From: Streptomyces hoynatensis | Lineage (GTDB): Bacteria; Actinomycetota; Actinomycetes; Streptomycetales; Streptomycetaceae | NCBI RefSeq assembly: GCF_003626535.1 | Contig: NZ_RBAL01000001.1 | Coordinates: 496,001 to 560,000, forward strand | Direction of reading: 5' to 3' | DNA length: 64,000 bases | In this document: positions 16,807 to 25,009 of the stretch, piece by piece | Position numbering within the stretch: the stretch's first letter is position 1 | Layout of the letters: each line of letters opens with the position of its first letter | Position numbers and translations under genes: made by a program | Notes under the pieces: model-generated | The model's input: the letters and a program-made list of their open reading frames with translations, nothing else | What the model was told of the DNA's origin: nothing | Database searches by the model: none

Positions 16807-17640
16807 TCAGCCCCGCTCGACGAGCTCGGCGAGCTGGCGGGCCAGCTCGGAGCCCTTGGGGGCGAGGTAGGCGACGAGGGTCTGCTCGTTGTCCGCGGCG
16901 TGCATCTTGATGTACTCGAAGGTCACCCGGCCCAGCTTCGGGTGGTGCATCTTGCGGCTCTCCGAGGTGAAGGCGGCCAGGTCCTTCAGGTGCCACAGCC
17001 GCTTGAAGTCCTCGCTCTCCGCTTCGAGTTCGGCGATCAGCGCGGCGATGTCCGGGTGCAGCACGCCCTCGCCGATCTGCGCGCGGAAGAGGGCCACCGA
17101 CTGGGCGGCGTCCCGCTCCCAGTCGTCGGAGGTGCTGCGGACCTCCTCGGAGGCGAAGGCGAGCCACAGGATGTTGCGCCTGGCGGGCGGGAAGCGGGTG
17201 AGGTCGCTGTAGAGCAACTCGCAGCCCCGGTTCCAGGCGATGACGTCGAAGCGGCGGTTCAGGATGAACGCCGGGTTCGGGTCGAGCTGGTCGAGCAGCA
17301 CCTGGTAGTGGGCGGACACCTCGGCCGAGGCGGTGGTGGTCTCGCTCGGCGGCACCTCGCCGGCCAGCCGGAACAGGTGCGCGGTCTCCACCGCGTCCAG
17401 GCCGAGCACGTCGACCAGACTGCGCAGCACCTGCCTGGAGCCGCGGATCTCCCGGCCCTGTTCGAGCCACGTGTACCAGGTGACGCTGAGCCCGGCCAGG
17501 GCGGCGACCTCCTCGCGGCGCAGTCCCGGGGTGCGGCGCCGGCCCCCCGGGGCGAGCCCGACGTCCTCGGGCCTGCGTCGTTCCCGGCGGCTGCGGAGGA
17601 ACTCCGCAAGCTCCCGGCGCCGATTCGTGGAGGACCCCAC
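16807..17640 (-). CDS. XRE-family regulator with MmyB-like ligand domain
   Basis: 277 aa. N-terminal helix-turn-helix (about 35-90: L-R-R-E-E-V-A-A-L-A-G-L-S-V-T-W-Y) with the W-Y-T-W-L-E-Q-G-R recognition-helix pattern. The C-terminal PAS-like MmyB domain (about 110-270) carries N-R-R-F-D-V-I-A-W-N and the H-P-K-L-G end, which in this family binds fatty acids or acyl compounds. GTG start, weak ribosome site. Transcribed away from the SDR at 18135; in many actinomycetes such divergent XRE/SDR pairs are regulator and target. It may sense a lipid or polyketide. Confidence 0.92.
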   Translation of the reverse strand: MGSSTNRRRELAEFLRSRRERRRPEDVGLAPGGRRRTPGLRREEVAALAGLSVTWYTWLEQGREIRGSRQVLRSLVDVLGLDAVETAHLFRLAGEVPPSETTTASAEVSAHYQVLLDQLDPNPAFILNRRFDVIAWNRGCELLYSDLTRFPPARRNILWLAFASEEVRSTSDDWERDAAQSVALFRAQIGEGVLHPDIAALIAELEAESEDFKRLWHLKDLAAFTSESRKMHHPKLGRVTFEYIKMHAADNEQTLVAYLAPKGSELARQLAELVERG

Positions 17641-17970
17641 CTTGCACCCCGATCACTACTCGCGTGTCCGCTCCCGCCCCAGGGGCGGCCACGTTTCCCG
17701 TTGCACCGATCAGTGTGCCCGGCCCACCGGCCGGGAGGCGACGAGCCATCGGGAACGCCGGGCCGTCGCCTGCCGCGGCTGCCCCCTGCCCGCCGAACCT
17801 GGTGGTTTTCGTAACAGTACAAAGCCCATCTGGAAGCCCACAAGGCCGGTTGACACGATCGACGTGCCTGCTGAGCGGCGCCGTCAGGCCGCGCGGGCCG
17901 GCCTGCCCCGCCCCGCGCGCGAGTCGGAGGACACCGGCCCGGAGGAGCGCACGGGAACCCGGGGGCTCGG

Positions 17971-18120
17971 AACGGTTCGGAAAGTCCGGGAAAGTCCCGG
18001 GAAGTCCTGGGAAGTTCCGGCAAGTTCGACGGAGTCCGGGGACGTTCGGCAAGTTCAGGCAAGACCAGGCAAGACCAGGCAAGACCAGGCAAGACCAGGG
18101 AAATCCAGGGAAGTTCGCGA
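17971..18120. repeat. Decamer tandem array upstream of the SDR gene
   Basis: About 15 degenerate copies of a 10-bp unit related to gaagttccgg or aagaccaggc run from 17971 to 18120. Four are nearly identical (18061-18100). One register shift of 1 bp occurs near 18050. The array ends 15 bp before the start codon, so it would be in the leader or promoter. The unit length is close to one helical turn. Confidence 0.9.
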
Positions 18121-18134
18121 AAGAGGAGAGTGGG

Positions 18135-18821
18135 ATGCGCGTCGTCGTCATGGGTGGCACGTCCGGCATCGGCCTGGAGACCGCGAGGCGGCAGGCGGCC
18201 GCGGGGGCCGAGGTGATCGTCACCGGGCGGGACCCCGAGCGGCTCGCCGCGGCGAAAGACGTGGTCGCCGCCGCGGAGCAGGTGGACGGCACCGTCGAGG
18301 CCGAGGTGAGCGCCTTCTTCGAGCGGGTCGGCGAGTTCGACCACCTCGTGCTCGCGTTCAGCCCGGGAGCGCTGGGCCTCGGCCCGGTCAAGAGCGTGGA
18401 ACTGGCCCAGATCAGGGCGGCCTTCGAGGGCAAGCTCTTCCCCTACCTCCAGGCCGTCCAGCAGGCCAGGGTCACCGGGTCGATCACCATGGTCTCCGCC
18501 GCGAGCGCCCGGGCCAACGTGCCGGGCACCGTGACCTTCGCCGCGGTGAACGGCGCCATCGACCGCATCGTCTCCCCGCTGGCCGCCGAGCTTGCGCCGG
18601 TGCGGGTGAACGCGGTGGCCCCCGGAGCGGTGGACACCAACTGGTGGTCCTTCCTGCCCGAGGAGCAGCGCACGGCGCAGTTCGCGGCGGCCGCGGAGAC
18701 CGTGCCGGCCAAGCGGATCGGGCACGCCGAGGACATCGCGGAGGCCATCGGCTACCTGATCGGCGCGACCTACGTGACCGGCAAGGTCCTCGTCGTCGAC
18801 GGCGGGTTCACCGCCGCCTGA
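18135..18821 (+). CDS. SDR-family protein lacking the YxxxK catalytic pair
   Basis: 228 aa; ATG 18135 with AGAGGAGAG five bases upstream. The Rossmann loop G-G-T-S-G-I-G and Arg in V-T-G-R-D-P-E-R are intact, and V-N-A-V-A-P-G and the T-G-K-V-L-V-V-D-G-G tail are present. Where classical SDRs have Y-x-x-x-K, this protein reads F-A-A-V-N: Tyr becomes Phe and Lys becomes Asn. A group of actinobacterial SDR-like proteins shares such substitutions. It may bind NADP(H) without classical chemistry or use another mechanism. Divergent from the XRE regulator, which probably controls it. Confidence 0.9.
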   Translation: MRVVVMGGTSGIGLETARRQAAAGAEVIVTGRDPERLAAAKDVVAAAEQVDGTVEAEVSAFFERVGEFDHLVLAFSPGALGLGPVKSVELAQIRAAFEGKLFPYLQAVQQARVTGSITMVSAASARANVPGTVTFAAVNGAIDRIVSPLAAELAPVRVNAVAPGAVDTNWWSFLPEEQRTAQFAAAAETVPAKRIGHAEDIAEAIGYLIGATYVTGKVLVVDGGFTAA

Positions 18822-18901
18822 GCGGCGGCGGGCAGCGCGTCCTTTGCCCATCCATTGCCGGGGCGCTCCGCGCCGTCGGCCTCGGATATGGCCCCTGCGG
18901 G

Positions 18902-18943
18902 TAAGATGACCCCTTGTGTCTGCGCCGGGTCACCTGCGTGACC
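18902..18943 (+). promoter_or_regulatory. Possible promoter and palindromic operator upstream of the SARP gene
   Basis: A -10-like TAAGAT (18902-18907) is followed about 20 bp later by a perfect inverted repeat ggtcac-ctgc-gtgacc (18928-18943). That position, just after a start point, suits a repressor site. No clear -35 is seen. The remaining spacer up to the SARP start (about 260 bp) has no gene. Confidence 0.4.
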
Positions 18944-19202
18944 TGGTGCCTTTCCGCCCGCCGCCGCCACCGCGGCGGGCGAGTCGTGGACGCGGGGACG
19001 GGGGTCCGGGCGTGCGGGTGAGGGGGTTTGCCGAGTCGGCCGGCGCCCGGCTGCCCGGCCATCGCCCCGGCGCCCTGCGCCGCGCGGGCGCCGCGCGCCG
19101 TTCCCGGGGGTCCCGCGCCGCACGCGCCGGGGCCCGGCCGAGGGCCGCCCCGTCGACACGGCCTTGTGATGCTTCGGACCCATGACTTCCCGGGAGGATT
19201 CC

Positions 19203-21065
19203 ATGCGTTTCTCCGTGCTCGGTCCGCTGGAGATCACAGAGGGGTCGAAGGCCGTCGACGTGGTCGGCCTGCGCCAGCAGCACATCCTCGCCACGCTGCT
19301 CCTCAACGCCGGGCACACCGTCTCCATCGGCCGCCTCACCGAGGCCACCTGGGACTCGGCGCCCCCCGCGACGGCCAAGGAGCAGGTGCAGAACTGCCTG
19401 TCGATGCTGCGGCGGGCGCTGACCGCGGCGGGCGGCCCGCCGGGCCTGATCGTGAAGCGCCCCTCCGGCTACCTGCTCGACGTCCGCGACCGCGACCTGG
19501 ACCTGAAGTGCTTTCAGGACCGGGTGACGGCGGCCAGGCAGGCGGCCGCCCAGGGGAAGACGGAACAGGCCGGCCGCGGCCTGCGCACGGCCCTGGCGAT
19601 GTGGCGCGGGCCCGCACTGGAGAACCTGACGAGCCGGCTGGTCCGGGCGGGCGCCGCCCGGCTGAACGAGCAGCGGCAGACGGTGCTCGAGGAGTGCATC
19701 TCCCTTGAGCTCGCCCTCGGCCGGCACCGCGAACTCGTCGGCGAGCTCTCGGCGTTGATCACCGAGTACCCGCTGCGGGAGGAGCTGGCGGCGCTGCTGA
19801 TGCTCGCCCTGTACCGCTCGGGCAGGCAGGCCGAGGCGCTCGACGTCTACCGCCGCACCCGGCGGGCGATGATCGAGGACCTCGGGCTCGAACCCGGCCT
19901 GCCCTTACGCCAGGTCGAGCAGTCCATCCTCACCGGCGACGCCGACCTGGGCGTGCCCGCGGAGGCCGTCGGACTGCTCGACCCGCCGGAGGCGCCGCGC
20001 CGCACGATCCCCAGGCAACTGCCGCCGCCCCGCGGGGACCTGGTCGGCGTGGAGGAGGCGATGTGCCGGGTGCCCGAGCAGCGGGAGCCCACCGCGCGGC
20101 CCCTCCCCGAGGCGTACCTTTTCACCGGCGGGATCGGGGTGGGCAAGACGACGCTGGCCGTGCAGCTCGCCCACCGCCTCAAGGAGCGCTACCGGGACGG
20201 GCAGCTGTTCGCCGACCTGCGCGGCAGCCGGGCGGAGCCCACGCCGCTCGGCGCGGTGGTCGCGATGTTCCTGCAGGCGATGGGCATTCCGGTGCCCGAC
20301 CGGGTGGACGAGCGCATCGCCGAGTACCGCAGCGCCCTGGCCGAGCGGCAGATGCTGGTGGTGCTCGACGACGTGCCAAGGGAGGACGTGCTGCGGGAGC
20401 TGATGCCGCCCACCCCGGGCTCCGCGCTGATCGCCACCAGCCGCGCCCGGGTGTTCGGCAAGGACCTGGGGCACACGGTGCAGCTGGGCACGCTCGGCGA
20501 CCGGGCCGCGCTCGACCTGCTGGCCGCCACGGTCGGCGACGGCAGGGTCGAGCGGAACATCCCCGGGGCCATGCGGGTGGCGGCGCTGTGCGGGAACCTG
20601 CCGATCGCCCTGCGCGGGGCCGCGATCCGGCTGGCGGGCAAGCCGCACTGGAGCGTGGACCAGTTCGCCGAGCTGCTCGACTCGGACGAGCGCCGCTTCG
20701 CCGAGCTGGAACGCGGCGGCCCCCGCATCCGCGCCCTGTTCGAGGTCCCCTACGGCAGGCTCAGCGCGCAGGCACGCCTGGTGTTCCGCGGCATGAGCGA
20801 GCCGGACAGCTGCCCGGTCACGGCGGCCCAGGCCGCGGCGCTCCTCGGACTGCCGCTCGACCTCGCCGAGGAGGCTCTCGAAGAGGCCGTGGACGCCAGG
20901 CTGATCGAGGCCGCCCGCTTCCCCGGCGGCGAGGTCGCCTACTGGCTGGCCGAGCTCCAGCGGGTGTTCGCCCGCCAGTGCGCCGCCGAGGCGGGCGGCG
21001 GCGACGCCGGCGCCGCCCGCCTTTCCCCCGTCCCTTCCCTGAGCGCGAAGTACCTGGCCGGCTAG
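19203..21065 (+). CDS. SARP-family regulator with NB-ARC ATPase (AfsR-like)
   Basis: 620 aa. OmpR-type winged helix (1-95, R-F-S-V-L-G-P-L-E-I), bacterial transcriptional activation domain (about 96-245, ending Y-R-R-T-R-R-A-M-I-E-D-L-G-L-E-P-G), then an NB-ARC nucleotide-binding region with P-loop G-G-I-G-V-G-K-T-T near 307-318 and Walker B M-L-V-V-L-D-D-V. It lacks the long TPR tail of AfsR. I chose ATG 19203 (GGGAGG upstream) over an in-frame ATG 21 bp earlier. Codon 235 is TTA (19905-19907), so translation should depend on the bldA tRNA. Likely pathway-specific activator of the operators at 16734 and 24838. Confidence 0.95.
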   Translation: MRFSVLGPLEITEGSKAVDVVGLRQQHILATLLLNAGHTVSIGRLTEATWDSAPPATAKEQVQNCLSMLRRALTAAGGPPGLIVKRPSGYLLDVRDRDLDLKCFQDRVTAARQAAAQGKTEQAGRGLRTALAMWRGPALENLTSRLVRAGAARLNEQRQTVLEECISLELALGRHRELVGELSALITEYPLREELAALLMLALYRSGRQAEALDVYRRTRRAMIEDLGLEPGLPLRQVEQSILTGDADLGVPAEAVGLLDPPEAPRRTIPRQLPPPRGDLVGVEEAMCRVPEQREPTARPLPEAYLFTGGIGVGKTTLAVQLAHRLKERYRDGQLFADLRGSRAEPTPLGAVVAMFLQAMGIPVPDRVDERIAEYRSALAERQMLVVLDDVPREDVLRELMPPTPGSALIATSRARVFGKDLGHTVQLGTLGDRAALDLLAATVGDGRVERNIPGAMRVAALCGNLPIALRGAAIRLAGKPHWSVDQFAELLDSDERRFAELERGGPRIRALFEVPYGRLSAQARLVFRGMSEPDSCPVTAAQAAALLGLPLDLAEEALEEAVDARLIEAARFPGGEVAYWLAELQRVFARQCAAEAGGGDAGAARLSPVPSLSAKYLAG

Positions 21066-21240
21066 GCACACCGCGCCGGCCGCCATGGAAATGCCATACG
21101 CCCCGCGGGAGTTCGCCGCGCCCGCGGGGCCGGGACGCGGCACCCTCCCGAGCCGCCGGCCCTCGCCGGCCCGGTGCGGGCGTCCCACGCAACGCCCCGC
21201 GCGGCGCCTCGCCGGCGCGGCCACCCGGCCGCGCGGCGAG

Positions 21241-21306
21241 TTCCCGGGAGACGCCCGGGAGATCCCCGGGGGGTTCCCGGGAGACGCCCGGGATTCCCGG
21301 GAGAAC
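21241..21306. repeat. 11-bp tandem array upstream of the phosphotriesterase-like operon
   Basis: CCCGGG cores occur at 21243, 21254, 21265, 21276, 21287 and 21296, i.e. at 11-bp steps with a final 9-bp step. Units read ttcccgggaga or cgcccgggaga; a 20-bp block is duplicated at 21241-21260 and 21274-21293. It lies in the 326-bp spacer between the SARP stop and the hydrolase start, which contains no gene. Confidence 0.9.
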
Positions 21307-21391
21307 GGCCGCCGGGCCCCGGCAGGGTGCCGCGGCGGCCGCGAGCCGGAGCCCGCCCCGGCGGGCTCCTCGTCAAGGAGGGCTGTGCACC

Positions 21392-22408
21392 ATGGAACAC
21401 ACGACGCCGACCTCGGGCACCGCGACCCACGTGCCGACCGTGCGCGGTCCGGTGGACGCCGAGGACCTCGGCCCGGTGCTCACACACGAGCACGTCTTCG
21501 TCCGCGATCTCGAATTCGGCCTGAACTACCCCCGGTTGTGGGACGGCAACACAGGCGTCACCGAGGCCGCCCGGCGCCTGGAGAACGCCTGGGAGCACGG
21601 GGTGCGCACCCTCGTCGACATGACGGTGATCGGCCAGGGCCGGGACCTCGGCCTGATCCGCCGGGTCGCCGAGCTGACCCGGGTGAACATCGTCCTGGCC
21701 ACCGGCCTGTACGCGCTGGACGGCCTGCCGCAGCTGCTGCGGCTGCGCGGCCCTGGCACCCCGCTCGGCGGCCCCGACCCGCTGGTGGACCTGCTGGAGG
21801 CCGACGTCCGCACCGGCATCGCCGGCTCCGGCGTCAGGGCGGCGCTGGTGAAGTTCGTCTGCGAGAAGACCGAGGACGACGCCACGGTCCGCAGGCTGGC
21901 CGCCGCGGCGGCCGAGGTGCACCGGCGCACCGGCGTGCCCGTCGTGGTGCACACCGAGCCGGCCAACACCAGCGCCATGAAGGCCCTGACCCTGCTGGGC
22001 GACCTCGGCGTGGACCCGCACGACGTCGTCCTCGCCCACGCCGGCGACATCGCCGACCCCGGCTACCTGCGGGAGCTGGCCGCCAGCGGCGCCTACCTGG
22101 GCTGCGACCGCTTCGGCATGGCCGCGCTCGGGCCCGACGACCAGCGGATCGCCACGGTGGCGGCCCTGCTGGTGGAGGGCCACATCGACCAGGTGCTGCT
22201 CTCCCAGGACTGCCCGGCGTTCATCGACCACGTCACCGAGGAGCAGCGCGCCCAGCTCAACCCGGACTGGGACTACGCGCACCTGCACAGCCGCGTGGTG
22301 CCCCGGCTGCTGGCCGAGGGCGTCAGCGAGAAGGAGATCGACGCCCTGTTCGTCGCCAACCCGCGCCGCCTGCTGACCGCCGCTGCCCGCCGCGCCGGGG
22401 CCGCGTGA
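21392..22408 (+). CDS. Phosphotriesterase-like metal-dependent hydrolase/lactonase
   Basis: 338 aa amidohydrolase-superfamily (PF02126 type). Metal ligands visible: His32 and His34 (L-T-H-E-H), carbamylated-Lys candidate Lys154 (A-L-V-K-F), His187 (V-V-H-T-E-P), His216 (L-A-H-A-G-D) and Asp273 (L-L-S-Q-D). The L-S-Q-D form and overall length match phosphotriesterase-like lactonases rather than pesticide triesterases. AAGGAGGG precedes the ATG by 9 bp. It is first in a four-gene operon and its stop overlaps the cupin start. By context it could hydrolyse a lactone: either the cluster's butyrolactone signal (feedback) or a polyketide lactone. Both are inferences. Confidence 0.92.
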   Translation: MEHTTPTSGTATHVPTVRGPVDAEDLGPVLTHEHVFVRDLEFGLNYPRLWDGNTGVTEAARRLENAWEHGVRTLVDMTVIGQGRDLGLIRRVAELTRVNIVLATGLYALDGLPQLLRLRGPGTPLGGPDPLVDLLEADVRTGIAGSGVRAALVKFVCEKTEDDATVRRLAAAAAEVHRRTGVPVVVHTEPANTSAMKALTLLGDLGVDPHDVVLAHAGDIADPGYLRELAASGAYLGCDRFGMAALGPDDQRIATVAALLVEGHIDQVLLSQDCPAFIDHVTEEQRAQLNPDWDYAHLHSRVVPRLLAEGVSEKEIDALFVANPRRLLTAAARRAGAA

Positions 22409-22788
22409 TGGCCGGCGCCGAGCCCAGGCCGGTGGTGGAGAGCGACCCGGAACTTCCGCCCTGGGAGGCGCTGCGGGCGCCGCTGCTCGTCGACCGGCCC
22501 GGCATCAGGTGCTGGGTCGAGACCGTCGAGCCGGGCGAGACCAGGCCCCTGCACACCCACCGCCATCCCTGGGTGACCGTCGTCGTCCAGGGCGCCCACG
22601 GCGAGAACCTCTCGCCCCAGGGCGAGGTGCTCGCGGCCGGCGAGCTGGTCACCGGGCACGTCGGCTACAACGGCCCCGAGCGGCTGCCGTTGCGGCACTG
22701 CGTCCGGAACACCTCCGACCGGACGCTCGTCATGGTCGCCATCGAGCTGCGCGCCGAGGAAGGCCCGCAGGCCCCGCACACTCCCTGA
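22408..22788 (+). CDS. Small cupin protein
   Basis: 126 aa single beta-barrel. The cupin motif 1 region reads R-P-L-H-T-H-R-H-P-W-V-T-V-V-V-Q-G and motif 2 is weaker (L-R-H-C-V-R-N-T-S-D). The three His of motif 1 could bind a metal. Start codon overlaps the hydrolase stop (TGATG). Similar stand-alone cupins often sit beside isomerases or hydrolases as auxiliary or cyclising enzymes; the specific role here is unknown. Confidence 0.85.
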   Translation: MAGAEPRPVVESDPELPPWEALRAPLLVDRPGIRCWVETVEPGETRPLHTHRHPWVTVVVQGAHGENLSPQGEVLAAGELVTGHVGYNGPERLPLRHCVRNTSDRTLVMVAIELRAEEGPQAPHTP

Positions 22789-22803
22789 GAAAGGCGCGCC
22801 CTC

Positions 22804-23646
22804 ATGGTTCCCCCGAAGATCGCCCTCGTCACGGGCGCCACCTCCGGCCTCGGCCGGGTCCTCGCCAGGGCCCTGGCCGAACGCGGCTTCCACCTGCTGA
22901 TCCACGGCCGCGACGCCGCCCGCGCCGCCGCCGCGGCCAAGGACGTGGAGGCGGCGGGCGGCACCGCGGAGGTCTTCCTCGCCGACCTCGCGGACCTGGC
23001 CGAGGTCCGCCGGCTGGCCGGGCTGGTCGCCGCGGCGCACCCCCGGCTCGACGTCCTGGTCAACAACGCGGGCCTGGGCGGCGGGCCGCCCCCGCACCTG
23101 ACCCGGGAGGCCAGCGCCGACGGCTTCGAACTCCGGCTGGCCGTCAACTACCTGGCCCCGGTGCTGCTGACCCGGCTGCTGCTGCCGGCGCTGCGGGCCG
23201 CCGCCCCGGCCAGGATCGTCAACGTGGGCTCGGTCGGCCAGTCCGCGCCCGACTTCGACGACCTGCACCTGGAACGTGGCTACGACGGCGCGACGGCCTA
23301 CTGCCAGAGCAAATTCGCCCTGGCCGCCTTCACCTTCGACCTGGCCGGGGAACTCGAAGGGAGCGGGGTGAGCGTCAACTGCGTGCACCCGGCGAACTTC
23401 ATGGACACCTTCCAGGTGCGCGAGGCGGGCGTGCGGCCCTGGACCACGGCCGCCGCGGGCGTGCCGCCGGTGCTGAACCTGGCCGTCGGGAAGGCGGGCG
23501 AGCACAGCGGCCAGTACTTCAACGGCCTCTCCCGCTCCCGCGCGCACGGCGAGACGTACGACCCGGCCGTGCGGCAGCGGCTGCGCGAGGTCACCGGCCG
23601 GCTGCTCGCCCCCTTCCTCGCCGGCCCCCGCCCCGAGGAGGGCTGA
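22804..23646 (+). CDS. Short-chain dehydrogenase (retinol-dehydrogenase-like)
   Basis: 280 aa; G-A-T-S-G-L-G cofactor loop, N-N-A-G, Ser in V-G-S-V-G, and Y-C-Q-S-K catalytic pair intact, unlike the SDR at 18135. The D-D-L-H-L-E-R-G-Y-D-G insertion before Y-x-x-x-K matches the WWOX/retinol dehydrogenase-like SDR group that handles hydrophobic alcohols or ketones. It lies 15 bp after the cupin gene and 2 bp before the thioesterase start, so it is co-transcribed. Probable tailoring oxidoreductase. Confidence 0.9.
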   Translation: MVPPKIALVTGATSGLGRVLARALAERGFHLLIHGRDAARAAAAAKDVEAAGGTAEVFLADLADLAEVRRLAGLVAAAHPRLDVLVNNAGLGGGPPPHLTREASADGFELRLAVNYLAPVLLTRLLLPALRAAAPARIVNVGSVGQSAPDFDDLHLERGYDGATAYCQSKFALAAFTFDLAGELEGSGVSVNCVHPANFMDTFQVREAGVRPWTTAAAGVPPVLNLAVGKAGEHSGQYFNGLSRSRAHGETYDPAVRQRLREVTGRLLAPFLAGPRPEEG

Positions 23647-23648
23647 CC

Positions 23649-24443
23649 GTGCCGGGGCAGCCGTCCGCGGCGCGGCCGGGGCCCGCGGCGCGGCCCGCGG
23701 CGCGGCCCGCCCCGGGGGCGTGGTGGTCGCCGCTGTACGCCCCCGCGCGGCCGCGCGGGCGCGTGCTGCTCTTCCCACACTCGGGCGGCGGCCCCCACGC
23801 CCTGCTGCCGCTTGCGGCGGCGCTCGGCGAGGAGGCCGAGGTCCTGGGCCTGACCCTGCCGGGCCGCGACCACCGTTTCGCCGAGCCACCCGCAAGCCGG
23901 GTGGCCGGGGTGCTCGGCTCGGTGGAGCGCGAGGTGCTGCCGCTGCCGCCGCTGCCGACGGCGTTCTTCGGGTGCAGCCTTGGCGCGTTGCTCGCCGTGC
24001 ACGTGGCGGCGCGCTTCCCCGGGCTGCCGGCCGGTCTTGTGCTCGCCGCCCAGTCGCCGGGAAGCCGCCGCAGGTGGGTGGACGAGGCGGAGACCGAGGA
24101 GGAGCTGCTGCGGGTCTTCGACCTGGCGGGCGGGCTGCCGCCGGCGGTCCTCGGCGACCCGGAGACCCGGGCGGGGCTGCTGGCCCGCCTGCGCGCCGAC
24201 CTGCGGCTGGGGGCCGAGGCCGGGCGGGACTTCGGCCGGCTGCGCGCCGCCTGCCCGCTGACCGTCTTCGGCGGCCGCCTCGACCCGCTGGTGCCCGTGG
24301 ACTGCCTGCCTGGCTGGGCCGCGCAGACCGGCGCCGAGTGCCGCGTCGTCCCGCTGGAAGGCGGCCACTTCGCCTTCCTCGCTCCGGAGAACCGCCCGCG
24401 GGTGGCGGCCGCCCTCCTGGCGGCGCTGCGCGCGGGCGATTGA
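23649..24443 (+). CDS. Type II thioesterase
   Basis: 264 aa alpha/beta hydrolase: F-P-H-S-G-G-G oxyanion region, nucleophile elbow G-C-S-L-G, Asp in G-R-L-D-P-L-V, His in E-G-G-H-F-A-F. GTG start with GAGGAGGG upstream. It has a Pro/Ala-rich N-terminal extension of about 25 residues. Proofreading or product-releasing thioesterase; since the PKS has no TE domain, release is plausible. Last gene before a terminator. Confidence 0.93.
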   Translation: MPGQPSAARPGPAARPAARPAPGAWWSPLYAPARPRGRVLLFPHSGGGPHALLPLAAALGEEAEVLGLTLPGRDHRFAEPPASRVAGVLGSVEREVLPLPPLPTAFFGCSLGALLAVHVAARFPGLPAGLVLAAQSPGSRRRWVDEAETEEELLRVFDLAGGLPPAVLGDPETRAGLLARLRADLRLGAEAGRDFGRLRAACPLTVFGGRLDPLVPVDCLPGWAAQTGAECRVVPLEGGHFAFLAPENRPRVAAALLAALRAGD

Positions 24444-24470
24444 GCCGGGCGACCCCCGCGCCCGGCCGGA

Positions 24471-24510
24471 CGTGCCGTGACAGCTCCCGGTCGCGGCACG
24501 TCCACCTTTT
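24471..24510 (+). terminator. Hairpin terminator after the thioesterase
   Basis: A 10-bp stem (24471-24480 with 24491-24500, one G-T pair) with a 10-nt loop is followed by tccacctttt, a rare T-run in this DNA. It ends the four-gene operon. Confidence 0.7.
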
Positions 24511-24718
24511 CGCCGCCGCGGTGCCCCTTCGCGCCGCGTGCGGGCGCCTCCGCTTCGGCCCTTCCCGGGGTCACCCCCGGTTCCGCCCGCGCCTCCCCGG
24601 CGTTTTCGGGGCGCCGCCCTCCCCGCTTCCCGCGCCGCGCCGGCGTGTGCCGGGCGCCCTCGCGCGCTCCCTGCCGCCGCCACGGCGCCGCCTGCTGCCT
24701 CCCGCGCGCCACCCCGGC

Positions 24719-24800
24719 GCCCCCCGTCGTGCTCCCCGTCGTGCTCCCGGTGCCCCGGTGCTCCCGGTGCCCCCGGTGCGCCGGTGCGCGGGCGCGCGGG
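24719..24800. repeat. Short degenerate repeats in the thioesterase-ccr spacer
   Basis: Units such as gtcgtgctccc and ccggtgc/ggtgcgc repeat several times. The whole spacer 24444-24837 contains no recognisable gene apart from the terminator and these repeats, and leads directly into the SARP-type operator. Confidence 0.5.
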
Positions 24801-24837
24801 CGCCCGCGCGCGGTGTGCCACGGTGCCGCCGCAGCGC

Positions 24838-24881
24838 GTGACGGCAGGGTGACGCCGGTGTAACGGCCTCCGGGACACACT
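24838..24881 (+). promoter_or_regulatory. SARP-type operator/promoter of the ccr operon
   Basis: Heptamers GTGACGG (24838), GTGACGC (24849) and GTAACGG (24860) repeat at exactly 11-bp spacing, followed after 9 bp by CACACT (24876-24881) as a -10. Layout and the block ccgggacacactga are the same as in the afsA-like promoter. The predicted start point near 24888 leaves a leader of about 120 nt. Confidence 0.87.
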
Positions 24882-25009
24882 GACCGCGCGATGTGCGGCC
24901 GGGCCGAAGGACGTCCGCCGCCGGGCGCTCCGCCGCAGGACCGCCCCCATCGCGCCGGCCGCCGGGCCGGCTCTCGCAGCCACGCACGGCAAGGGGCCAG
25001 GGAGGCCGC

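Noticed and set aside
17971..18120. CRISPR-like array
   Set aside because: Units are only 10 bp, contiguous and without unique spacers; no cas genes. The same holds for the other short arrays.
24893..25009. N-terminally extended CCR from GTG 24893
   Set aside because: Would add 39 Arg/Pro-rich residues with no ribosome site, while ATG 25010 has GGGAGG and gives the normal family length.
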